DNA of 36,928 nucleotides from Aquiluna sp. (GTDB lineage: Bacteria; Actinomycetota; Actinomycetes; Actinomycetales; Microbacteriaceae): contig JAOGAX010000007.1 in NCBI GenBank assembly GCA_028144365.1, positions 1-36,928 on the forward strand. Direction: 5' to 3'. Below, piece by piece: positions 23,104-31,020 of this stretch. The notes below the pieces were generated by a model that saw only the letters and a program-made list of their open reading frames with translations, was not told the DNA's origin and did not search any database. The position numbers and the translations under genes were made by a program. Within the stretch, counting starts at the first letter, position 1, and every line of letters starts with the position of its first letter.

Positions 23104-23588
23104 GACTGCTTCACCACTCTGGCAGCTAGCTCTGAGACAAGCGCCGAGATTTTTCCCCTGCCTGGAATCACAGCATCTGGGTCAACCTCAAGCCACGGCA
23201 CCAAGACAAAGGCTCGCTCAAAGGCTCTGGGGTGAGGGACAACTAGCTTCTTGGTCTCTATGAGCTCAGTGCCAAAGGTGATGATGTCAATATCTAAAGT
23301 TCTCGGTGCCCAGCGGGCAAGTCTCACCCTGCCAAATTCATTCTCGACATCGCAGGCTAGTTTGTGAAGCTTTGACGGCTTTAGCTCGGTATCGAATATG
23401 CCAACCGCATTCAGGTAGCTCGGCTGGCTCTCGTCCTCACCCTCTGCAGTAACGGCAACCGACTCATACATCGAAGAAAGGGCCAAAAGCTTTACTTTTT
23501 TGTGCTCCGCAAGCCGCTTAGCGGCGGCAACTATTGTTTCCTGACGTTCGCCAAGATTGCTCCCGAAGGCGAGAACGGCTTTAGTCAC
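23100..23588 (-). CDS. folK: 6-Hydroxymethyl-7,8-dihydropterin pyrophosphokinase FolK
   Basis: Transfers pyrophosphate from ATP to 6-hydroxymethyl-dihydropterin, producing the substrate for FolP. It has 162 residues from the chosen GTG. The N-terminal GSNLGERQETI and the signature RWAPRTLDIDIITFG (near 95-109, with the metal-binding DxD) are clear, followed by VPHPRAFERAFVLVPW. The frame opens at 23624, but the GTG at 23588 gives the usual N-terminus, has GGAG 8 nt upstream, and overlaps the folB end by 8 nt (GTGACTAA). It is part of folE-folP-folB-folK. Confidence 0.94.
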   Translation of the reverse strand: MTKAVLAFGSNLGERQETIVAAAKRLAEHKKVKLLALSSMYESVAVTAEGEDESQPSYLNAVGIFDTELKPSKLHKLACDVENEFGRVRLARWAPRTLDIDIITFGTELIETKKLVVPHPRAFERAFVLVPWLEVDPDAVIPGRGKISALVSELAARVVKQS

Positions 23589-23940
23589 CCCTGGCTCCAG
23601 AGACCGATACCGAGACATCACCAAAGCTCTGAGTCAGCGGGGCGTTTGGTTTGTGGATCGTGATTGTGGCTCGCAGAATCTTCGGGTCCAGATCTAAAAC
23701 TGCAGCCAAGCAGCGCTGGGCAAGAGTCTCAATTAGATCAAATCGCTGCTTGGTGGCAACCCTCTCGAGCTCATCGGCGACCAGAGCATAGGAAACGGTG
23801 GAGTCGATGCTGTCTTCACTGCCCGCTTCGACATCAAGATGGCAGTCAACCAGGAAGGTTTGACCAAAGTCCTTTTCGTGCTGCTGGACTCCGTGATAGC
23901 CAAAGAACTCGAGGGCATCAAGTCGAATCTTGTAGATCAT
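23581..23940 (-). CDS. folB: Dihydroneopterin aldolase FolB
   Basis: Cleaves 7,8-dihydroneopterin to 6-hydroxymethyl-dihydropterin and glycolaldehyde. It has 119 residues and forms a ring oligomer in the family. Visible hallmarks are IRLDALEFFGYHGVQQHEKDFGQ (conserved Glu and His near 13-20), TVSYALVADELERV near 48-60, IETLAQRCL (active-site Glu near 70) and KPNAPLTQSFGDVSV near 95-110 with the catalytic Lys. The ATG overlaps the folP stop as ATGA. Confidence 0.95.
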   Translation of the reverse strand: MIYKIRLDALEFFGYHGVQQHEKDFGQTFLVDCHLDVEAGSEDSIDSTVSYALVADELERVATKQRFDLIETLAQRCLAAVLDLDPKILRATITIHKPNAPLTQSFGDVSVSVSGARGD

Positions 23941-24770
23941 TTGTCCTGAGCCTCCTTTAGCGCTGCTACCACGCTAATGGCATCGACAGTGTTACTGACA
24001 TTGTGAACCCGGATGCCCCAGAGCTTTCGCTGCAGCAGAAGGGCAGTCAGTACTGCGGTCGCGACATCGCGTCTGCCGGTGTCTACCGATTGCGGGTTCT
24101 TGCTGTCAAGCGCATGGGCAATAAAGCGTTTTCTCGAGGCGCCAACCAGTATTGGAAGCTCAAGGTTCTCAAGCTCGTCCAGCCTCGCAACCAAGTCCCA
24201 GTTCTGTTTCATGTCCTTTGCAAAGCCGAGGCCCGGGTCAACGACGATGCGCTCTCTGGCTATGCCTGCGGCCACCGCCATCGAAACCTGCTCCGCGAGC
24301 TCCGCAACAACCTCCCTGGCAACATCGGAGTAGGTGGTCAGGGAGTCCATGATGTCGCTGTGGCCGCGCCAGTGACCCAGCACGTAGTTGCAATCGCTGT
24401 CCGCAACAGCGGCAAAGATCTGCGGGTCTGCTAGACCACCCGAGACGTCGTTAACGATGTCCGCCCCCGCCGCAATGGCCTTTGCGGCGGTATCGGCGTT
24501 CATGGTGTCAATTGACACCTTTACCTTGAGCTCGTCCTTGATGGCTCGAATGACCGGCAGCACTCGCTGCTGCTCCTGATCAAGGCTGACCCGCATGCTT
24601 CCGGGTCTTGTTGACTCGCCACCAATGTCGATGATCTGAGCACCCTGCTCTGCCATCTCTCTGGCATGGGCTAGCGCCGAATCGAACTCTAGAAATTGAC
24701 CGCCATCGCTAAAGGAGTCCGGGGTGACGTTTAGGACTCCCATGACAAGGGGTCTTTGCCAGCTAGGCAT
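23937..24770 (-). CDS. folP: Dihydropteroate synthase FolP
   Basis: TIM-barrel enzyme that joins p-aminobenzoate to the pterin pyrophosphate; it is the target of sulfonamides. It has 277 residues. Signature 1 VMGVLNVTPDSFSDGG lies near 9-24 and signature 2 IIDIGGESTRPGS near 46-58. NDVSGG near 110, DPGLGFAKD near 190, the SRKRF pterin-binding Lys/Arg near 214-218 and the final RVHNV are also present. The start at ATG 24770 overlaps the folE stop by 8 nt (ATGCCTAG). Confidence 0.96.
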   Translation of the reverse strand: MPSWQRPLVMGVLNVTPDSFSDGGQFLEFDSALAHAREMAEQGAQIIDIGGESTRPGSMRVSLDQEQQRVLPVIRAIKDELKVKVSIDTMNADTAAKAIAAGADIVNDVSGGLADPQIFAAVADSDCNYVLGHWRGHSDIMDSLTTYSDVAREVVAELAEQVSMAVAAGIARERIVVDPGLGFAKDMKQNWDLVARLDELENLELPILVGASRKRFIAHALDSKNPQSVDTGRRDVATAVLTALLLQRKLWGIRVHNVSNTVDAISVVAALKEAQDK

Positions 24771-25323
24771 TGCCCATGGTGATTAGGCCCATGACCTCGG
24801 CTCTTAGCACCGGGTCTGAGAACTGACCCCTCGAGGCCATGGTCACGGTGTTCACCTCGGGCTGCCTTGCACCCCTCGATGCAACGCACTGGTGCCTTGC
24901 CTCAATAACCACGACAACGCCGCGAGCATCGAGTCCCTGCTCTATGGCATCGGCTATCTGAGCAGTCAGGTTCTCCTGCAGCTGCAACCTCGAAGCCAGA
25001 ATCTCGACAACATTTGCGAGCCTTCCTAGCCCCGCAACCCTGTCCGAGGGAAGGTAGGCGATGTGGGCAACTCCGGTAAAGGGCAGAAGATGATGCTCGC
25101 AGATAGAGACCATCTCGATGTCTTTGAGGATCACGGCCTCGGAGCTCTCTGCCGGGAAGGTCTCGCTCAGTGCACTTAGGGGATCTTTGTTGATGCCGCT
25201 AAAAAAAGACGCGTAGGCGTCCGCGACCTTTTGCGGGGTCTGGGCTAGCTCTGGGCGCCCCGGGTCTTCTCCGATTGCCTCGAGAAGCTCAAGGACGGCC
25301 TTACGAATCCGTTCCGGCTGCAT
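24763..25323 (-). CDS. folE: GTP cyclohydrolase I FolE
   Basis: First enzyme of folate synthesis, converting GTP to dihydroneopterin triphosphate. It has 186 residues from the ATG at 25323, the usual size. Zinc ligands are visible in [12 protein letters not shown] (Cys and His near 80) and RHQCVASRG (Cys near 150); [13 protein letters not shown] is also typical. The frame is open to 25416, but that part lies within ftsH and would add an unrelated Arg/Ser-rich tail. The chosen ATG overlaps the ftsH 3' end by 23 nt. It heads the fol gene order E-P-B-K. Confidence 0.95.
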   Translation of the reverse strand: MQPERIRKAVLELLEAIGEDPGRPELAQTPQKVADAYASFFSGINKDPLSALSETFPAESSEAVILKDIEMVSICEHHLLPFTGVAHIAYLPSDRVAGLGRLANVVEILASRLQLQENLTAQIADAIEQGLDARGVVVVIEARHQCVASRGARQPEVNTVTMASRGQFSDPVLRAEVMGLITMGNA

Positions 25324-27313
25324 CTTTGGTCTTCTTAGTTCGCCGAGTGGGGGACTTCTTGAGCTCCTTGACCTTGCGCTCGGGAACTGCAATTGGCCCC
25401 TTGGTCGAAAGAGCACGCTTAGTCGACGATCGCCACGTGGTTCGCTTGGGAAGCTTCTTCACTGCCTTGAAGATTGTGGCTATCTCGTCCTGGTTCAAGG
25501 TCTCCTTCTCGAGGAGCTCTTTTGCAAGCTTGTCTAGAACCGCACGGTTAGTAGTAAGAGCCTTATGGGCCTCATCCATTGCGGTCTCCAGAATCACCTT
25601 TACCTCGGCATCAACCTGCTGAGCCATCTCGTCAGAGAAATCCCGGTGGGTGGCAAGCTCCCTGCCCAAGAAAGGTTCCGCGTTCCCACTTCCGAGAGAG
25701 ATTGCTCCGATCTTGGAGCTCATCCCGTACTTGGTAACCATGGTTCTTGCGATGTTGGTTGCCTTCTCAAAGTCATTCGAGGCTCCGGTGGTGGGGTCCT
25801 TGAAGACGATTTCCTCTGCAATGCGGCCACCCATCGCATATGCGATCTGGTCCAGCAGCTGGTTGCGGCTAATTGAGTAGCGGTCCTCCATAGGCATCAC
25901 CATGGTGTAGCCGAGGGCCCTGCCTCTTGGAAGAATAGTGATCTTGGTCACCGGGTCGGCGTAGTTGGCAGCTCCCGCAACCAGCGCGTGGCCCGCCTCG
26001 TGATAGGCGGTGACAAGTCGCTCGTGATCTTTCATGATCGCGCTCTTTCGCTGCGGACCACCGATAACCCTGTCGATGGCCTCGTCCAGCACCTCGTCAT
26101 CGATCTCTTTGCGATTCAGCCGGGCAGCAAGCAGTGCCGCCTCGTTCAATACGTTTGCAAGATCGGCACCTGTGAACCCAGGGGTTCTCCTGGCAACTAG
26201 AGCTAGGTCAACCTTCTTGCCAAGTGGCTTGTTCTTCGAGTGAACCTTCAGAATCTGCTCTCTGCCCTTGAGATCTGGCGCGCTGACGCCGACCTGACGG
26301 TCAAATCTGCCCGGTCTAAGAAGAGCTGGATCTAGAACATCTGGTCGGTTAGTGGCGGCAATCAAAATGACGTTTGTTGAGGTGTCGAAGCCGTCCATCT
26401 CAACCAGCAGCTGGTTCAGCGTTTGCTCGCGCTCATCGTTTCCACCACCAATGCCGGTGCCGCGGTGGCGACCGACCGCATCAATCTCGTCGACAAAGAT
26501 GATTGCTGGAGCTGCCTGCTTAGCCTGCTCGAACAGGTCCCTGACCCTAGACGCACCAACACCCACGAACATCTCTACGAAGTCAGATCCTGAGATAGAG
26601 AAGAACGGAACACCCGCCTCACCCGCAACCGCCTTGGCGATAAGGGTCTTTCCGGTTCCTGGAGGACCATAGAGCAAAACGCCGTGAGGAATCTTGGCGC
26701 CCATCTCCTCAAACTTCTTTGGGTTCTTCAAAAACTCCTTGAGCTCGTTGAGCTCTTCGTGAGCCTCTTCAATGCCGGCGACGTCATCAAAAGTGATCTT
26801 GGACATTTCCTTGCTCACGAGCTTGGCCTTGGACTTGCCAAACTGCATGACCCCACGACCGCCACCTGCCATCGAGCTCATCAGGAACCAGAACAGGGCC
26901 AAGATGATGATGAATGGCAGTAGCGATCCGAGCAGAGCAAGGATCCATGGCGTGGAGGGAACCTCGTCGGACCAACCCTCTGAAATTTGAGCTGATGCCA
27001 CTGTCTCAGCGACAACCTCGGCACGGCCTGAAACAAAGTAGAACTGAACCTTGTCGCCAAACTCAGCATCGGGGTTGCGAAGCACAACGTCGACCCGCTG
27101 ATCGCCATCGAAGATGGTCACCTTCTCAGCCGAGCCTGAGCTGATCATCTCCAGCCCGACCTGGGTGTCCACCTTGGCGTACTGCTCGGTGTTCATCAGG
27201 GTGCTGCCGATGAAGACCACGCTAAGCGCGATGGCAATCCAAAGCCAGGGACCCTTGAGAAACTTCTTGAGCCTGCTCTGTGGGTCGCTCTTCTTGTCTG
27301 CCTTTTCTGCCAT
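25301..27313 (-). CDS. ftsH: Membrane-bound ATP-dependent zinc metalloprotease FtsH
   Basis: Membrane AAA+ protease that degrades misfolded membrane and short-lived proteins. It has 670 residues. Two membrane segments lie near 20-40 and 125-145. The AAA module has Walker A GPPGTGKT near 215-222, Walker [16 protein letters not shown] and SRH ([10 protein letters not shown]). The zinc site HEAGH is near 437-441. The Lys/Arg-rich tail is typical of actinobacterial FtsH. A TTG lies one codon upstream; the ATG at 27313 with AAAGG 7 nt before is preferred. It starts 9 nt after hpt and overlaps folE. Confidence 0.96.
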   Translation of the reverse strand: MAEKADKKSDPQSRLKKFLKGPWLWIAIALSVVFIGSTLMNTEQYAKVDTQVGLEMISSGSAEKVTIFDGDQRVDVVLRNPDAEFGDKVQFYFVSGRAEVVAETVASAQISEGWSDEVPSTPWILALLGSLLPFIIILALFWFLMSSMAGGGRGVMQFGKSKAKLVSKEMSKITFDDVAGIEEAHEELNELKEFLKNPKKFEEMGAKIPHGVLLYGPPGTGKTLIAKAVAGEAGVPFFSISGSDFVEMFVGVGASRVRDLFEQAKQAAPAIIFVDEIDAVGRHRGTGIGGGNDEREQTLNQLLVEMDGFDTSTNVILIAATNRPDVLDPALLRPGRFDRQVGVSAPDLKGREQILKVHSKNKPLGKKVDLALVARRTPGFTGADLANVLNEAALLAARLNRKEIDDEVLDEAIDRVIGGPQRKSAIMKDHERLVTAYHEAGHALVAGAANYADPVTKITILPRGRALGYTMVMPMEDRYSISRNQLLDQIAYAMGGRIAEEIVFKDPTTGASNDFEKATNIARTMVTKYGMSSKIGAISLGSGNAEPFLGRELATHRDFSDEMAQQVDAEVKVILETAMDEAHKALTTNRAVLDKLAKELLEKETLNQDEIATIFKAVKKLPKRTTWRSSTKRALSTKGPIAVPERKVKELKKSPTRRTKKTKDAAGTDS

Positions 27314-27322
27314 CAAAAACCT

Positions 27323-27868
27323 TTACTCATAAACCGAGGGCGAAAGAATGCCAACGCCGTCTAGGGATCTGTAGTGCTCGTTGTAGTCGAGCCCGTAGCC
27401 AACAACAAAAGCATTTGGGATATCAAACCCCACCCATCTGACAGCTATTTTCACCTTTGCAGCTTCTGGTTTCCTGAGAAGAGTCACAATCTCAACCGAG
27501 GCGGCCCCTCTGGCCTTGAGGTTTGAGGTCAGCCAGGACAGTGTCAGACCGGAGTCAATGATGTCCTCGACTATCAGTACGTGACGGTCCTTGATGTCCG
27601 CATCCAGGTCCTTGAGAATCCTCACTACCCCGGAAGATACGGTTCCGGAACCGTAGGAGGACACCGCCATCCAGTCCTGCTGAACCGGAATTGAAAGCGC
27701 CCTGGAGATGTCTGCCATGAAGGGAACTGCGCCCTTGAGGATGCCCAGAAGCAGCACCTCTTTGTCTTTGTAGAACTCGGAGATTTCGGTCGCAAGCTCG
27801 GCGACTCTCTCCTGAATCTGGTCAGCGGTGACCAGCACCTCTTGAATGTCTGGGTGATTTAACTGCAC
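27323..27868 (-). CDS. hpt: Hypoxanthine phosphoribosyltransferase
   Basis: Purine salvage enzyme that makes IMP/GMP from hypoxanthine or guanine and PRPP. It has 181 residues. The PRPP motif VLIVEDIIDSGLTL lies near 97-110. The first strand region LLGILKGAVPFMADI, the SYGSGTVSSG flexible loop near 71-80 and VVGYGLDYNEHYR near 154-166 are classic. The start is GTG at 27868 with GGGAG upstream, 15 nt after tilS. The tilS-hpt-ftsH order is widely conserved in bacteria. Confidence 0.95.
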   Translation of the reverse strand: MQLNHPDIQEVLVTADQIQERVAELATEISEFYKDKEVLLLGILKGAVPFMADISRALSIPVQQDWMAVSSYGSGTVSSGVVRILKDLDADIKDRHVLIVEDIIDSGLTLSWLTSNLKARGAASVEIVTLLRKPEAAKVKIAVRWVGFDIPNAFVVGYGLDYNEHYRSLDGVGILSPSVYE

Positions 27869-27883
27869 TTGCAGGCTCCCGGG

Positions 27884-28867
27884 CTAATTGGCTGTTACTA
27901 GAAGGCGGTCGTTTACCCGCTCTACTGTAATGCCAGAAAGGGCGAGCTTTTTCTGTCCGTGCCAATTGATAACTAGCTGCTCTACCTCCAAAACCTGAGC
28001 CCGAGAAATGGTCGCTCCGCTGATGCTCTGCAGGTAAAGCTGAAGAGCTTTTCTCCTAAGTCCCGGATGCAGACTCTCAACGCCTGCGACATCGAGACCA
28101 GAATCACCGACTGAGTCTGCCAGAACGGCCTGCGCCTGCTGGGCGAGGAAGTCATCGGCCTCAAAAGCAAGGCCGGCAGTTCTGGCGAGCGCCGCCTGAA
28201 ACCCCGCACCCAGTGTCTTCTCTAGCTCTCCTGCAAGCTTTCTGACTCGAACCCGCAAGAAACTCTCGTCCTGATTGTGTGGGTCGTCCCAAAACTCAAG
28301 ACCCTGATCCAGGCAGGACTGCCTAAGTTCCTCTCTTGTGATGTCGATAAGCGGCCTGACAAGGCTTCGCTCCGTGTCAATTTTTGGCATTCCGCTAATT
28401 GATCTAAGCCCCGAGCCTCTTGCCAGGCCCAGCAAGACTGTCTCCGCCTGGTCATCCTGGTTGTGGCCAAGCAGCACATAACTCGCAGAGTGTCCCACTC
28501 TCGCCCTTTCAAGCGCTGCGTACCTAGCATCCCTAGCGGCAGCCTCGAGGCCCTCACCCTTGGGGTTGACTCTTACCTGCTCAATAAGTACTGGGGCCAA
28601 ACCCAACTCACTGCATCTGTGTGCAGCCTGGTCGGCAACCTCTTGCGAATCGCTCTGTAGGCCATGGTCAACTACTACCGCACCAACCTTGTGACCAGCC
28701 TTGGGGACCTCAAACGCCGCCGCGGCGGCAAGTGCCATCGAGTCCGCTCCGCCCGAGCAGGCAACTAGGAGCATTGATCCAGGCTCTAGCTCGAGCTCTG
28801 CAAGTAGCTCCCTGACAGCGCGCCGAGCGTTTGCCATGGCGGGGGTGAGGCGAGGTCTAACTGGCAT
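27884..28867 (-). CDS. tilS: tRNA(Ile)-lysidine synthetase TilS
   Basis: Modifies C34 of the CAU-anticodon tRNA-Ile to lysidine so that it reads AUA. It has 327 residues from the ATG at 28867. The N-type ATP-pyrophosphatase P-loop is VACSGGADSMALA near 35-47, with VDHGLQSDS and LLGHNQDDQAETVLLGLARGSG near 130-150. The frame extends to a TTG at 28897, but TAGGCT (28903-28898) predicts a start near 28891 and CGGAG precedes the ATG at 28867, so the later start is chosen. It is the first gene of the long leftward block and diverges from ppa. Confidence 0.94.
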   Translation of the reverse strand: MPVRPRLTPAMANARRAVRELLAELELEPGSMLLVACSGGADSMALAAAAAFEVPKAGHKVGAVVVDHGLQSDSQEVADQAAHRCSELGLAPVLIEQVRVNPKGEGLEAAARDARYAALERARVGHSASYVLLGHNQDDQAETVLLGLARGSGLRSISGMPKIDTERSLVRPLIDITREELRQSCLDQGLEFWDDPHNQDESFLRVRVRKLAGELEKTLGAGFQAALARTAGLAFEADDFLAQQAQAVLADSVGDSGLDVAGVESLHPGLRRKALQLYLQSISGATISRAQVLEVEQLVINWHGQKKLALSGITVERVNDRLLVTAN

Positions 28868-28888
28868 TGGCTCCGATTCGATAATGTT

Positions 28889-28903
28889 TACACTCAAAGC
28901 CTA
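28889..28903. promoter_or_regulatory. Crossed divergent promoters of tilS and ppa
   Basis: Rightward TACACT (28889-28894) would start ppa near 28901. Leftward TAGGCT (28903-28898) would start tilS near 28891. The two -10 hexamers lie only 3 bp apart and the predicted start of each falls next to or inside the other's -10, so the two transcripts should overlap at their 5' ends. Confidence 0.5.
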
Positions 28904-28916
28904 TTTAGGAGAACCG

Positions 28917-29396
28917 GTGTCATACGAAGTAGTTATTGAGATTCCTCGCGGCAGCAGAAACAAGTACGAGGTTGACCACGAGAGTGGAAAGGTCTGGTTG
29001 GACAGGGTGCTCTTCACTCCTTTTGTCTATCCAGTCGACTACGGTGCCTTCGAAAACACCCTAGGTGGCGATGGTGACCCGCTGGATGCGCTGGTTCTAC
29101 TGGAGTATCCGGTCTACCCCGGAGTCCACATGAGCGTTCGCCCGGTAGGCATGCTGCTTATGGAGGATGACGGCGGTCAGGACGAAAAACTCCTTTGCGT
29201 TTTGGACAAAGATCCTCGCTTTGCTCACATCCAAGACATTCAAGATGTTCCGCAGCAGACCAAGAACGAGATCGAGCACTTCTTTGAGCACTACAAGGAC
29301 CTAGAACCTGGCAAGTGGGTCAAGCTTGGTGGCTGGCAGAACAAGGCTGCGGCTGAGAAGGTCCTGGCTGACGGCTACGACAACTACAAGGGCTAG
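28917..29396 (+). CDS. ppa: Inorganic pyrophosphatase
   Basis: Family I soluble pyrophosphatase that hydrolyses PPi and pulls biosynthetic reactions forward. It has 159 residues, short as in bacteria. The metal-binding signature DGDPLDALVLLE lies near 52-63 (three Asp). The N-terminal VVIEIPRGSRNKYEVD and the Tyr/Lys residues in FTPFVYPVDYG are typical. The frame is open from 28701, but the GTG at 28917 with AGGAG 5 nt upstream matches the family N-terminus. It ends on the CTAG shared with the convergent peptidase gene. Confidence 0.95.
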   Translation: MSYEVVIEIPRGSRNKYEVDHESGKVWLDRVLFTPFVYPVDYGAFENTLGGDGDPLDALVLLEYPVYPGVHMSVRPVGMLLMEDDGGQDEKLLCVLDKDPRFAHIQDIQDVPQQTKNEIEHFFEHYKDLEPGKWVKLGGWQNKAAAEKVLADGYDNYKG

Positions 29397-30601
29397 TTGC
29401 TAGTAGCGGTTGGCCTGCCGGCATAGGGCCAAAGCTCGCCATAGCGAACCGGAACAATTCTCACCGTTCGAGCTGGGTTTGGTGCCTCGAGCATCATTCC
29501 ATCGCCTAGGTAAATTGCCACGTGGTACTTATCTCCCGAGAACGCACTCTCGGTTGACCACCAGATCAAATCTCCTCGCTGCGCATTCTGGAATGGCACC
29601 AGCTTCTTCTGTCCGGCAAGCACGTTGTATTGCGCTGTGGCTGAGTGCCAACCGATATAAACACCTGCTGCCGCATAGCTCTTCATCGTGATGCCGCTGC
29701 AGTCCCAAACATTTGGTCCAGCTCCCCCAAGAACATATCTTTCGCCAAGCTGCTCACTTGCGAAGGCAATTGCGGTTTCAACCTGAGCCCAGTCTGGCTC
29801 TCCCACTGAGTAGAGCTCGGGAGCGGTGGGAGCAGCCCTAATCGCCGCCTGCCTTCTCTCCCACTCAAGACCCTCTTGCCTTTGGCGCTCGACTTCCTCC
29901 GCGGTGTCTTTGAGCTCTGCGAGCTGCTCCATCATCGTGGCGCGCTCACGCTCCGACTGGGCAACCTTTGCAATGACCGCATCCGCGGCATCCTGGGCCT
30001 CTTGATAGAGCTGCTCTGCCTCGGCCTCTATGTCTTCGAGCTCGATACGGGATTGTTCAAGCTCAAGCGCTAGGGCCTCGGCTTGGGCTTGCTTGTCCAG
30101 TGCGGCTTGGTAGATAGCCTCGGTGCGCTGAGCAATTAGCTCCTCCATGCTCATCTGAAAGAGCAGATTCTCGGCATTGTCTGGGTTGAAAAGAAGTTCC
30201 AAAGTGGTGTCGGTTGCACTGCGATCGCGGAACATCTGGGCAACTATTCTCCCCAGCTGCAACCGAGCCTCCTCGGCCTCGGTGGAGGACTGCTCAACTC
30301 TGGCCTGGAGCGATTCAACCTTCGCAGCCATCTCGTTCTTGGCATCGATGGCCTGGTTGTATTCCTCGTTCTTCTTTAGCGCAATGGTCTCGAGAGCTCT
30401 CGCCTCTTCCTCGAGGGTGACAAGGATTCCCTCGATGCGCTCAATGAGCTTTTCCTTTTCCTGAACATCTCGTTTGGCTGCGGCAACCTCTGCGGCAGTT
30501 GGGTAATCAGGGTTTGCGTAGGCGGGGGTCAGTAGCAGCGTTCCGGCGACCAGGCCGATGCCGGAAAGGGCAGCAATAATCGCGTTTTTGCGCAGTGCCA
30601 T
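29393..30601 (-). CDS. Secreted NlpC/P60 peptidoglycan endopeptidase with N-terminal coiled coil
   Basis: Cell-wall hydrolase of 402 residues. A signal peptide (about 1-28, ending PAYA) is followed by a long coiled coil (about 40-250) that is Glu/Gln/Ala-rich, then the catalytic NlpC/P60 domain. Its Cys is in WDCSGITMKSYAAAG (near 301) and its His in KYHVAIYLGDG (near 358). The layout matches RipC/PcsB-like enzymes whose coiled coil is worked by FtsEX at division; that link is inferred. The ATG at 30601 has GGAGGT 5 nt upstream, and TAGATT (30625-30620) is a likely -10. Confidence 0.92.
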   Translation of the reverse strand: MALRKNAIIAALSGIGLVAGTLLLTPAYANPDYPTAAEVAAAKRDVQEKEKLIERIEGILVTLEEEARALETIALKKNEEYNQAIDAKNEMAAKVESLQARVEQSSTEAEEARLQLGRIVAQMFRDRSATDTTLELLFNPDNAENLLFQMSMEELIAQRTEAIYQAALDKQAQAEALALELEQSRIELEDIEAEAEQLYQEAQDAADAVIAKVAQSERERATMMEQLAELKDTAEEVERQRQEGLEWERRQAAIRAAPTAPELYSVGEPDWAQVETAIAFASEQLGERYVLGGAGPNVWDCSGITMKSYAAAGVYIGWHSATAQYNVLAGQKKLVPFQNAQRGDLIWWSTESAFSGDKYHVAIYLGDGMMLEAPNPARTVRIVPVRYGELWPYAGRPTATSN

Positions 30602-30619
30602 TTCCACCTCCCTGCCAAA

Positions 30620-30625
30620 AATCTA
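30620..30625 (-). promoter_or_regulatory. Candidate -10 of the NlpC/P60 gene
   Basis: TAGATT predicts a start near 30613, giving a leader of about 12 nt that carries GGGAGGT. This is a leadered promoter, in contrast with many leaderless ones in the window. Confidence 0.45.
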
Positions 30626-30688
30626 AGCCAAAGCTTCAAGTATTGCCTGAGAGTTCCCTATGTGTTGCGCAACTTGCCGAAACACAAG

Positions 30689-30694
30689 TAGTCT
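30689..30694 (+). promoter_or_regulatory. Candidate -10 of the tRNA cluster
   Basis: TAGTCT with a poor -35 (TTGCGC, 30665-30670, 18-bp spacing) lies 32 nt before tRNA-Glu and could drive the Glu-Asp-Phe cluster. No other TANNNT of similar quality lies closer. Confidence 0.4.
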
Positions 30695-30726
30695 TTACCG
30701 TCGGTGCTTTGAAGTTGCCAGCTTCT

Positions 30727-30799
30727 GGCCCCATCGTTTAGCGGCCTAGGACGCCGCCCTTTCACGGCGGTAGCACGGGTTCGAATCCCGTTGGGGTCA
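30727..30799 (+). tRNA. tRNA-Glu (anticodon TTC)
   Basis: A 73-nt cloverleaf. The acceptor GGCCCCA pairs with TGGGGTC (one G-T) and the discriminator is A. The anticodon arm is CCGCC-CTTTCAC-GGCGG with TTC, and the T arm is ACGGG-TTCGAAT-CCCGT. The 3' CCA is not encoded. It is first of three tRNAs in tandem. Confidence 0.96.
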
Positions 30800-30822
30800 C
30801 TAGGCGAATGAGAAGCATCTCT

Positions 30823-30896
30823 GGCCCTGTAGCGCAGTTGGTTAGCGCGCCGCCCTGTCACGGCGGAGGTCGCGGGTTCAAGTCCCGTCAGGGTCG
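30823..30896 (+). tRNA. tRNA-Asp (anticodon GTC)
   Basis: A 74-nt cloverleaf. The acceptor GGCCCTG pairs with CAGGGTC and the discriminator is G. The anticodon arm is CCGCC-CTGTCAC-GGCGG with GTC, and the T arm GCGGG-TTCAAGT-CCCGT closes with one G-T pair. The 3' CCA is not encoded. It lies 23 nt after tRNA-Glu; the anticodon arm differs from that of tRNA-Glu only at the wobble base. Confidence 0.96.
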
Positions 30897-30930
30897 CGTC
30901 GCGAAAGCGAATGGGGAGCGCAAGCTCCAA

Positions 30931-31006
30931 GGCTCTGTAGCTCAGTTGGTAGAGCGAACGACTGAAAATCGTTAGGTCACCGGATCGACGCCGGTCGGAG
31001 CCACCA
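30931..31006 (+). tRNA. tRNA-Phe (anticodon GAA)
   Basis: The acceptor GGCTCTG pairs with CGGAGCC (one T-G), the discriminator is A, and CCA is encoded. The anticodon arm is AACGA-CTGAAAA-TCGTT with GAA. The T arm is ACCGG-ATCGACG-CCGGT, so the normally invariant T54 reads A. It ends 14 nt before the EamA transporter start codon, with no terminator between. Confidence 0.95.
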
Positions 31007-31020
31007 GAAAGAGGCAGATA

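Noticed and set aside
30658-30930. Leftward 90-codon frame over the tRNA-Glu and tRNA-Asp genes
   Set aside because: It is the antisense of two tRNAs and gives the well-known spurious PNGIRTRATAVKGRRP-type translation; no ribosome-binding site or family support.
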